From NCBI RefSeq assembly GCF_963678635.1, contig NC_087066.1, positions 42,785,369-42,849,368 of the forward strand: a stretch of 64,000 nt of DNA. Direction: 5' to 3'. The position numbers were made by a program, and so were the translations under genes. Shown piece by piece: positions 54,704-64,000 of the stretch. The notes below the pieces were generated by a model. It searched no databases and was not told the DNA's origin. It saw only the letters and a program-made list of their open reading frames with translations. This DNA is from Symsagittifera roscoffensis. Taxonomy: Eukaryota; Xenacoelomorpha; Acoela; Convolutidae. Position 1 is the first letter of the stretch, and every line of letters starts with the position of its first letter.

Positions 54704-55300
54704 TACGTTTGCGATTAGCTAGCGTTTTCAAACTGGAACATATACAGTGCTGATTTAAATTAACCGGACAAAACGCGTTAAACTTGAAGTTTAAAACGCG
54801 TTTTTCTCAAATTGGTTTGAGTTTAGGTGAAAATTTATGAAGACAAAACTTGCTTAAAATTTTAGCAGAATTAATATGGTGTAAATTGTTTTGCGAAATT
54901 CGTGACCAAAATTTTACCACAAAAATGGGTCATTTTGGCTTTTCTCAGTTAATCAAAAATTACGCCAAAAATACCCAGTCGATTCAAGTGGTTTCAGCTC
55001 AGAAATTGTTGTCTTAGTTGCCACAACAATTTTTTTCTTGTGATATAAACAACTTTAATTGTAGTTGCAAGTGCAAGTGTTGTCCATTGATGTTGATGGT
55101 GGGACTCTTAACTTTTTTTTTTAAAATTCATATTTTTTTCGGCTCAATTTGTGTCTGCTCAAAGAGTGTCGGCTTTGTTTCTTTTCGTAAAATTTGTTCC
55201 ATTGTTGCTGTTTTCAAAATCAAGTGTCAAGTGTCTGACATGTTTGCGTGGAGTGAACTTCTTTCGAGACTTATGAAAGTTTATATGACCTAGTTTTTTT
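54704..55300 (+). mobile_element. hairpin-ended element start with family H body
   Basis: The 5' stem-loop ACGTTTGC-GATTA-GCTAGCGT (54704-54724, one mismatch) is followed by TTTCAAACTGGAACA. The family H body lies at about 55000-55300 (GTTGCAAGTGCAAGTGTTG, CGGCTCAATTTGTGTCTGC). No 3' hairpin is found, so the right border is uncertain. Confidence 0.42.
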
Positions 55301-56579
55301 TTAGTTTTCGGCTTTTTATGTTTTTCTTAAATCTTTGTTGTATCACCTCTGCACCTCTGAATTTTCATTTTTATCATTCTGATTTTTCTATATTTTTTTA
55401 TCTCCCAAGATGAAAGAATTATACTTCGCTCTGAAATTTTATTGGAAAAGGAGCATAAAATCTTTTGTATTAATTTCCCCGGGTTGTCGTTCATGCAAGA
55501 AAAATGCCTATAATACAGTTTCATATATGAAGTCTTTGGAAAAAACGCTAATCATACAACTTGCATAGAAGAAAATTGTATGACAAGCTTTTTCCATTGA
55601 AATTTTTTCATTTTGAAAATTGTCCTAAGTTGATTTGATTCTGGTGGCAAGTTGGTGGCAGTTTTGATTATAAGGGAACAACTTTGGTCTCAGGAAAATT
55701 TTTTGTCAATAAACAAGTGCTTAACATACGTTTTCATATATAAAAATTATATATTATGCCTATTTTTCATTCAACAAAGAACACTTCGAAAGCAAATTTT
55801 GATTTTTTTTGTGTTTATAAGGTAGTCAGATTGAGTTTTTCTTCCAAAATTACAAGAAAATGTTTTTTTCAAAAAAAAAATAAGATTTTTTTGGTTTTCA
55901 AATGCTACGATAAACATAAACTTGAAAAGAAAACACGCTTCTTCTCTCAACCACTGAATTTTTTTAAGTAAAACTTTCTAGCCTTGTACAAAATTACGGT
56001 TTGGTATAGCATTCTCTGTAAAATTGTTAATATCAACTTACATGGCTAATATCACCAAATGCAATTTATCTGCGTGGTAACTGCCAGTTGCTCTCTGTGT
56101 TTCTATGACAGAAAATCTTCGGCTAGTGTGTTTCGTATGAAACACAAAATTTTGAACCAAAAATTTGTGGTTTTTCTTTTATGGAGAAGATGCTTGTCCT
56201 ACCATATCTTGGTATGTGGAAAAATGCTTATCTTACTACTTCATAGTACAAAAAAATGCTTTTGCTAATTTAATAAAATTTTTGAAACAAAGTATAGCTA
56301 AAAGCTTTTTTGTAAATCCAGATGATGAAAAAAATGCTAATTAAAAAACTTAATAGCAAAGAAAAATTGCTCATTTTGCTCTTTTCATACAATTTTTCTG
56401 TCAATGAGACTGTATCAGAAGCATTTTCTTAATTGTTACACCGAAGACTTTAGTCAAGGTGTTATGGTATCGTGTAACGGGGTTTTTTTTTTAATGTTGT
56501 CTGTTGTCAAGTGTCGACAAATAACGTCCACAGTTATCAATTATCATGTGGGCTGGACTATATCGCGCTATGTCACGTG

Positions 56580-56902
56580 ATTGCGTATGTTTGTTTCTTT
56601 ATTTGTTCATCTTTATTTATTTAATTATCTGTTCTTCTATTTATTTAATTATGTTTAGTTTGCTTATATTTATTTATAATTTATGTATGTACATATTTAT
56701 TTTTGTTTATTTTTATCACGTGTTTTGTTTATTTATTTAATTATTCTTTCTTTCATTTAGTTTTGCTTTTATTATTTCTGCGTGTGTATTTATTTAATTT
56801 ATTTATTTTCATTTATTTATATTATGGGTCTGTTTGTTTGGTTATTTGTTCATATATATTTTTTCATGTCTATTTAATTATTTGTACATTTCAGTTTTGC
56901 TT

Positions 56903-56933
<31 letters not shown>

Positions 56934-57450
56934 TGTATTTATTTATGTATTTATTTATTTATTTATGTATTGATTTATTTTTTTATTGCTTATTTATTTA
57001 TCAGGTGTGTTTTGTTTATTTGTTGATATTTATTTCTATATTTATTTAATTATTCTTTCTTTCATTTAGTTTTGCTTTTATTATTTATGTATGTGTATTT
57101 ATTTCATTTATTTATTTTCATTTATTCATATTATGGGTCTGTTTGTTTGGTTATTTGTTCATATATATTTTTTCATGTCTATTTAATTATTTGTACATTT
57201 CACTTTTGCTTTTATTTATTTATATATTTATTTATTTATTTATGTATTCATTTAAAAATTTATTTATTTATTTATGTATTGATTTATTTTTTTATTGCTT
57301 ATTTATTTATCAGGTGCGTTTTGTTTATTTGTTGATATTTATTTCTATATTTATTTTATTATTCTTTCTTTCATTTAGTTTTGCTTTTATTATTTATGTA
57401 TGTGTATTTATTTAATTCATTTTTTTTCATTTATTTATATTATGGGTCTG
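56580..57450. repeat. TTTA-rich tandem repeat with about 309-bp period
   Basis: The phrase TATTCTTTCTTTCATTTAG starts at 56742, 57051 and 57360, an exact spacing of 309 nt. TATTATGGGTCTGTTTG and GTTCATATATATTTTTTCAT recur with it. Inside, ATTTATTT is iterated. The apparent long frames of Phe, Leu, Ile and Tyr are by-products of this low complexity, not genes. Confidence 0.85.
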
Positions 57451-57454
57451 TGTG

Positions 57455-57570
57455 TTAGTACAATTTTTAGTTCTAGAACTGTTATTTCAGGCTCTTTCTC
57501 GATATAGCAAAGTTTTGGTGTATACATGTATTAGTACGATTTTTTGTTCTAGAACTGTTATTCTTCAATT
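57455..57570. repeat. 77-bp tandem duplication next to the TTTA array
   Basis: TTAGTACAATTTTTAGTTCTAGAACTGTTATT recurs about 77 nt later as TTAGTACGATTTTTTGTTCTAGAACTGTTATT (shown here by its key motif TTCTAGAACTGTTATT). TTCTAGAA is itself palindromic. Confidence 0.6.
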
Positions 57571-59489
57571 ATTAGTTGTTCAAGTTGTTTGGTTTTTGCT
57601 TCAGTTTCTATGCCTTCGGTGTATTGCGCGTAGCGCCTATGTTATAAAAGTGTTTGAATGTTATTTTTTGTCAATCTGAGCCTTCCGTTAATGAATCAAG
57701 TTAACGTACAGCGCTAATGGGTGTGGTACTCATTTATGAGAGCCTCTACACCTCCACTGATGCCGGACATTTTGGTGCTTTATCGTAGCTTTGTCCCACA
57801 GCCATTGCTTCCAAGGAGACGGGCGTAGTTTTGCAGCATAAGTTGACCTGTTGAACTGATGATGTTCCGAGTAGTCATAGTTATAAATTTGGCCTCCTTC
57901 GGACCACGCGTCTCTATGAACGTGATCGATATTTACACCAAGTGAATCCGACTGTGCTGGCTACGAATTTTCTTCTGTGCTTGTTACGATTTCACTATTT
58001 ACAATGCTTACATTTTTACGTTTTGGCTTACCACTTTTCGTATAATTGCTCTCTTAGAATTTTTTGACATTCTGGTACAATTTTTTTCAATTAACTGACA
58101 AATAGGTTGTTTGATCAAACTAAAACGTCAATCTAAAAACTATAAGTATTGAAAGTTTTTTCTAAATTTTTTATAGTCAGTTTTAGGTTCATGATATTAA
58201 TAATCGTTCTTTTTCTCAGTTACAATCCATTAAATTTCAAACGTATTGAGAGCAAAAATTTATAATTGCTGTATACGAGCATTGGGGAGCATGAAAAGTA
58301 GTGTTTAAATAAGTATTTAAGAAATCATACAAAAAAAACTAATTTTCATGAAAAAAAGAAGTCTAAAACAGAAATTTTGTTCCGTTCTAATTTTGAAAAA
58401 AAGTTACAAAACAATTTTGCTCGGGTGAGATATTTGATGTCCTGATAATTACGCCCAAAATAAAAATCTCACCTGTGACAAATTTTATCTAAATTATGGG
58501 AGTTTAAACGCTGCTTTTTTGGATATTTTGGGCTAATTTATTAGCGATTTTTTTAATTTTCTTTTAACTCGTAGCGTATGCGGCAAATTGAATTTATCAA
58601 GTGGAATTGAGGTGTAAGATTGCTCAATATAACTTGTTGTTTGAGAAATAATTATCTTCATACTTAACACTGTTATTGGGGAGAAGACTAAGCAAAAAAC
58701 ATAAAAAACAAAAAAGTCAATTTTGTAACAACTAGATGGGTTTTTAGCACTAAAAGTCACAGAATTTACTTGCTTGACTGTTTTTTTCCTTTCCGGCCAA
58801 TTTTGGAGCTGGAAAAACGGCTTAAAGAAAGATTTGTTATATTTCTCAATGAGGATATCATTAGCTTGCGTTTAAATACAAAAGAAAAATATTTTACCTA
58901 GCATCATTTTTGTTGATATTTCGGGGGTTTGATAACTGTCATCTTGCCCATGTTCGACAAGTTTAAGCGCACTTAAACTTACTGTCTCTAAAATTCTACA
59001 AGTTTACCGCAAAATTCTGTTATAAGTTAAATTGAGGCAAAATAAATAGTCACATAAAACTGAAATATTTAATGATGGAATTTAGGTTTAAATACCTTGG
59101 GCAGCCATCCTTTAATATATACAATCAGTAAAAAAAGTATTTTGAATTCATTTTATCAAAATGTTCTTTTTCGGCAAATTCAGTTTTTCTTAAAACCAAA
59201 ATGGTTTGAATTTCTTTGGCGTTTCAGTTCATACAAAAAAATAATTTTCATAAAAATTTAGCGCTCAATTGAACTTTAAAGGTTAAGTGATTGGAAAAAT
59301 CTTTTTAGTTTAGAGCTGGTACAGCAAAACTTTGCAGTTTTTTTCTTAATTTTGTACCGACGGAATTTGTTTGCTTTATCGTTGTCTGTCTTGCTTTGCT
59401 AACGGACCGGACTTTAATTGGTTGCAAAAGTTATAATAAATCAAAGTACTGCTTTGAGCTATCCATTTTTGGCTGACTGTCGCTAAAAC

Positions 59490-59775
59490 AATTTTAAAGA
59501 TGCTTCGGCGCCACTTTATACTAATTATGAGGGAAGAGCGCGCGCCGAAAAAACGCGATCAAAAAAATGCTCAAAACGCTATTTTTGGCCTTTTCTCAAA
59601 AATTTTTTCTAATGCCGTTTTATTCAAAAATTTTGATAAAATACGGTCTTATAGTCATTTGTAAGAGCACAAAAAATCAATTTGATTGACTTAAAAAAAA
59701 AAGTAGTCAAAACTATTAAAGTTTTTTTGAAAAAAACCACTCCTCTGAGAAAATGCTAGATCCGCCGCTGCCTGT
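59490..59775. mobile_element. hAT-related remnant
   Basis: The right end GCTAGATCCGCCGCTG (about 59756-59771) and inner phrases (AAAATCAATTTGATTGAC, CCACTCCTCTGAGA) match the right part of the element at 29081-29913. GCTTCGGCGCCACTTTATAC matches the remnant at 34018-34254. The left end is not recognised. Confidence 0.5.
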
Positions 59776-60796
59776 CTACGTGCGTTCATGTCGTCCACAG
59801 ATATTCAAAACTTACCAATTAAAGATGAGCTTCAAAAATTTTTGCATCTGATTATTGGGTTGTTTTCGACCCATATCAACACATAACACATAACCACAAG
59901 CACTTAAGAATAAATGTGGTTTGGTTTTCAGCCTATTCATCACCGAAAACTCGTCCTGGGTAGAACTTGTCCCGCTGCTTTTAAATTGGACGAGGTTCTT
60001 CAGCCAAAATTTTTTGTGGTCTGTTTGCAGTCTTTCGGCTGTTTCTTTATTATGTCCATCAGTTTGACCTACTTTTTTGCTGCGTTTGAGAGATTAACTT
60101 TGAATTATGTTTTAAGTTTTAAATTTCAGATTTCCATCTGAGACCGCACTAGCTATTCAAGCATTATTTCTTTGTGATATAAAAAACTTCAGTGGAAAAA
60201 ACAACCGAGCTTTTTATTTTATTCACACTAATATTTTGATTTTTTTCAAACTTTTGTCTTATTAATGTTATATACTCCAACTTTTTCACATTAATTTTCT
60301 CAAAAAAATCTTCATAATATTTATAAACTTGAAAATGTTTTACCACCTCTGTAATCAAAAGAATTAACTTCTATGCCAACTGGGGATTCAAAATTTGTCT
60401 GTTTACATAAGCATTCATTTTTTTCATTGATATCAGACGATAACGTTATCTTGATAACCGAAAAAGCGTCGAACTCAGTGACTTTTGTTGCAAAATTTCT
60501 ACCATTTTGGAACTTTCGAACACTGCGAAACTTATCCAAGCGAAACATTTAGCAGCCAATTCATCACCATTAGCAATATTAAAAGTAATGCCTTATTGTT
60601 GATTATATCGGTGATCTTCAGCGCCTTAGTCGTCAAAAAAAACTTTTAGACAAGCAAATCAAAAATTCGTTGACCGAAAAGTATTCTAACAACAATTGAT
60701 AAGGCATTAACTATAATTATCCCAAAACACCGATTTCTGAACTATTGGGACCGCCGATATTGCAGGCACTATTTCACTTGTCATTTATTTATCAAC

Positions 60797-60989
60797 ATGA
60801 CATCTCCAGATGGTTTGAACCCGGGAGAGGCGTGGCTGAATGATCTAGTGACGACTGTATCGTCCACTTCCGATGAACTGGCCTTCTACCAGAGGACAGC
60901 TGCCGGCTACGATGAGATCGTGAAACACCTGGACGTCGAGGCACCCGACCTCTGCATGAAGGCTATTTGCAACTTCGAGCAGAAAACTG
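60797..60989 (+). CDS. METTL27-like paralogue, exon 1 (gene continues beyond the window)
   Basis: Encodes MTSPDGLNPGEAWLNDLVTT, then DELAFYQRTAAGYDEI and APDLCMKAICNFEQKT; the donor GTAAAG follows in phase 1. Length (193 against 196 nt), phase and about half of the residues agree with exon 1 at 46667. Codon use is richer in G and C than in the first gene. No second exon with the SAM-binding motif is found up to 64000. With a first intron of 3.8 kb in the sister gene, that exon would be expected beyond the window. An acceptor-like TTGCAG ends at 60765, 31 nt before the ATG. It could also be a broken partial copy. Confidence 0.78.
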
Positions 60990-63900
60990 GTAAAGACCGG
61001 GGGCTTCTCTTATGCACGAATGACCGAATGGGCAAATGCGCCAAAAAACTTTCCGCCAATCACAATTCATTATTAATAAATTTGATGGAATTTAACGATA
61101 AAATAAGTCAGTTTTGGACACCCGGGTTGACCAAAATTGCTTATCATACAACTCTCATAAATGGAAAGGTGCACTTTAAAGGGCGTTGATTGGTTGAGAA
61201 CTACTTTCGCACATTCGGCGCTTCGTGCATAAAATCAATCGCTACTGGTTAGTATTCCAACGACAATGTTGGTAGTGTTATAGTTATGTCTCCTGGGGCA
61301 TCGAAAATTTTATAAGTTTCAAAGTCGCAAGAAAATTGTTTGAGTAGCAGGAGGCCCTTTTGCAGTCCCCCACCTTTGATTTTTTTTTTTTGAAATTGCA
61401 TTCGAAATTCTATTTTTGACTTTTCATGCTATAAACTGCATTATCAAAACGTGTCAGCATGAACAGATGAACAAATTTCTACAATATTTCTCAAATGCTA
61501 ATTGCCATGTGAACAATTTGGAACAGCTTTATTTTGTTCATTTATGAGGGGGGGGGTTTGGGAGGGTTGGTGATAAACTGGAAAAGAGCTTACCAATCCT
61601 TTTCATGTGGAACTGCCAAGCATTTCAGTAGATTAGTACAACCCGGGAATGTGGATTGCGAACAGGGAACGTGGATTGGAGATTACTCAAGGGGTACACG
61701 AGACTTGTTTAGTCTATTATTTCGATTAAAAAAATCATTTTGCTCCAGTAAGTTTCCAGCTTGCTGCTGTTGATTGACAGTCAATTCCAAGTTTCTCTGT
61801 TATTTTTGATCACGAGATCACAGATGAAAAAAAAACAAGAATAGCCGGCTACTGTGCAGGTAGCATAGAATTTTCCGACCGCAGTATTTAAAAAAAAAAC
61901 ATTTTTTAAAAAAAGTATCGTTTTTTTTTCTCCGTGGTGTGATAAACGGTCTGAACGAAAATATAGAGCTTAGGCGTATTTGACACTGCTAGTAAAATAT
62001 GGCAATTGACCAATACTTGTTGCAAAAATTGACTTGAAAAACTATTCATTAAAGAAACCATTGAAAAAAAAACAATTTCAAAAACCAAAACAATTTTCAA
62101 AATGGCGCTCAAAAACTCCAACAACTAATTTATTTGAGTGAAATTAAGTTTTTATGGCTTATATTAAGCATAAATAAGCTATTATACTCCTGCTCGCTCG
62201 CTTTATTTGCTCGACTTTAGACCGAAAATAAAAAAAACTTGAAACATATTTTTCTCGATACTGGGACAGTTTTCATAATTTCGTTCGAATCACGACTGAA
62301 AGAGCTTCATTATGATATATCATTGATTCTTTGTGGTACTTGATTTTCCGTGGAAAACTAAACAAGCAAAAGCACACCCGAATGCAAAGTTCCTCCGCAT
62401 TTTCATTGATCGCAACAAAAAGTGGTCTAAGAAGATAATTCGATTTGTTTTGCCTTTGATTTCTCCTAGTCTCGACAAACGTTCATGCCTTCTACTACTC
62501 GGCGCTTCATCAATTTCTCTTTGCCTATCTTTTTTTAAGGAAAAATGATAATTTTAAAATAAAGAAACAACTTGAAAAAGTTGTGTTAACCTGTGCTTTG
62601 TCACACACCCGGGTTGAGATCCGCGACTTGAAAAACATTTTAACCCGTGGCGCGGCCACAAACTTCATCTTAAAAACGGTATGCCAAGCAACTAGGAAAA
62701 CACTGGTGGCGCAACAAAGAAAAGATTATGGCAGTGCGACTTAACAATAGATGTCCTCTCGCAGTTTTAACGGCGGGACTACAATTTTCAGTCTAAGAAC
62801 AAGAAAAAATGATGCCGACGCGAATTAAGAAAGACTGAAGGCGCGATTTACAGTCAAATATTGGCGCAATTTAGAAAAAGACTGTACGGCGCGACTTTGA
62901 ACCCCGGCACAACTACAAAATTCATATTAAAAACGGTACGCGGCGCAATTTACGTCTTGAGTTTCGGACCTTGTCATGAGCATGATTATAATCAGTGCAG
63001 TGGCGTGCACAGAATTTTTTTTTTTTTGGGGGGGGGGTCAGTTTTAGTTTTTCTACAAAAAAAACAATATCGAACAAAATGTCTTTTCAAAAACTAAAGA
63101 GACGCAAATTATACAGAGTATTAAGTCAGTGAATTTTGAAGTCCTGCGCAATGAACAATTCAATTTTGAAGTCCTGCGCAATGAACAATTCATAGAAGCT
63201 GTAAACGTCGGTTTTGTAGCGGAATGTTCAGACGATTTCATCTACGTCAATTGTTTTTTATGTATACATAAAAGAGCCAGCGATGATAGCCGGTCTTCGC
63301 GCATGGTTGATCTCAAGTATGTTTTAAGAACTTCATCGCAAAATGAATCGATCGGCCGTGCATACAGTGACCGGCAAGCTGGCAAAAATTTGCACAAGGG
63401 CGTACAAACACCGTTGGCAATAGAGTCTTTGCGCATTGGCTTAGGCTTCTCTAAAGGTCGATGGAGCCAAAGCGTTGCCGGACCATGTGTTTCTCCAAAC
63501 CTCAAGCTCAGATTCAAATTTTGCATCCGGAAGAATTTCAGAATAAAGGGCTAGGGTTTGTTCAAATTTCTACACATCAACTGAGTTTCTAACCAGGTAT
63601 ACTGGAAGAAGTTTAATGAGATGCAGTACTTGAAGGGTGGCATCAGCAAATTCTGACATCAGAAAATCAAAAAACGGCCAATACAGTTTTTGTCGATTAT
63701 AGTCTTCGGATGACTGTACGTTTTCTGGTTTTCGTCTTCGCCTGTAATCAAGCTGATCTGGATCTATCTTTTTAACACTCGTAGGATATTGCTAAAGAAA
63801 CCATAACCGAAACTTCTCGCCACTTCTGGAAGACTGACAGAAGACTCCACATTTGACTCAAGCATTTTTGTAGTTCCAGAACTGGTCCTAGCAGGGTTGA

Positions 63901-64000
63901 ATCTTGAGGTTTTCGTTACTCCAGAGTGAACATGGACACAAAAACACGAAATGAAAATATACAGGTAAGAAACGCATTCCGAAGCAGCATGATCACCTGG
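60990..64000. other. likely first intron of the METTL27-like paralogue, repeat-rich
   Basis: No conserved exon is recognised. It contains the repeat shared with 42225-42360 (61430-61560), an AGCCGG repeat (61837-61895) with its associated body (to about 62370), a possible DNA-transposon end CAGTGGCGTGCACAG with a G tract (62997-63042), and a 30-bp tandem duplication at 63132-63191. Confidence 0.5.
63132..63191. repeat. 30-bp tandem duplication
   Basis: Two nearly exact units with core TTTTGAAGTCCTGCGCAATG, offset 30 nt. It lies in an open frame of about 140 codons with no recognised domain, so no gene is claimed. Confidence 0.8.

Larger units (their letters stand above)
53578..60796. other. 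intergenic, between the two METTL27-like genes
   Basis: 7.2 kb without a recognisable gene. Contents: AATAAA at 53654; a three-copy tandem repeat at 54088-54215; a family 5' hairpin at about 54704; a family H body at 55000-55300; a TTTA-rich tandem region at 56580-57450; a hAT-related remnant at about 59490-59775. The rest is unassigned AT-rich DNA. Confidence 0.55.

Noticed and set aside
56546-57415. Several long frames rich in Phe, Leu, Ile and Tyr that look like membrane proteins
   Set aside because: They are translations of TTTA repeats in overlapping frames and repeat with the 309-bp DNA period.
62997-63042. Complete DNA transposon beginning CAGTGGCGTGCACAG
   Set aside because: The start and G tract look like a transposon end, but no matching inverted end is found up to 64000.
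63944-63964. Possible first coding exon MDTKTRNENIQ before GTAAGA
   Set aside because: The donor looks good, but eleven codons without a family match, and no view of the next exon, are not enough.
1-64000. CRISPR array, bacterial operon or viral insertion
   Set aside because: No regular spacer-repeat array, no operon-like packing and no viral structural or replication genes were recognised; the repeats are of transposon and SINE type.

Overview
The window is nuclear DNA of an invertebrate animal, AT-rich and crowded with repeats. It has spliced genes with GT-AG introns, CR1/L2-like non-LTR retrotransposons, hAT-type elements, many tRNA-headed SINE-like sequences, and metazoan genes (PI4KA, B-type cyclin, Lifeguard/TMBIM protein, METTL27-like methyltransferases). 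No bacterial operons or CRISPR arrays are visible. The species cannot be named from this sequence. Most genes have a splice-acceptor-like AG only 5-31 nt before the ATG. That fits either 5'UTR introns or spliced-leader trans-splicing, which is known in tunicates, flatworms, rotifers, ctenophores and some other groups.

Layout. 0.3-5.1 kb: a decayed plus-strand non-LTR retrotransposon (PHD-finger ORF1, endonuclease, reverse transcriptase), split by a 5'-truncated minus-strand relative; both end in CTA-type microsatellites. 6.4-7.9 kb: a single-exon F-box/LRR-like gene. 8-13.4 kb: repeats, including a degenerate array of about 150-bp units and a cluster of inverted repeats. 13.5-14.6 kb: an intronless B-type cyclin. 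15-20 kb: SINE-like and hairpin-ended repeats. 20.3-21.6 kb: a two-exon Lifeguard (Bax-inhibitor family) gene. 22-25.8 kb: hairpin-ended repeats with an 868-bp tandem duplication. 25.9-43.0 kb: a complete PI4KA in 11 coding exons whose phases all match (6,456 nt, 2,151 residues). 46.7-53.6 kb: a complete four-exon METTL27-like methyltransferase gene. 60.8 kb: first exon of a second, diverged METTL27-like gene that runs out of the window.

The genes do not form a pathway: lipid signalling, cell cycle, membrane stress control and methyl transfer are unrelated neighbours, all on the plus strand.

The most notable non-genic structure is a dispersed family bounded by hairpins. The 5' end is a stem-loop such as CTTGC-GATTA-GCAAG. 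The 3' end has a subterminal copy of the complementary arm (ATCGCAAG), then a stem-loop GCGAAGC-TCC-GCTTCGC, then CTCTGTGTT. A second subfamily has changed both ends together (ACACAAGC at 5', GCTTGTGT at 3'). This plan resembles non-autonomous Helentrons (HINE/DINE-1), but several copies also carry tRNA-derived Pol III boxes, which is unusual. One such copy sits inside a hAT-type element with an 8-bp target duplication, and another forms the 3' end of PI4KA intron 10.
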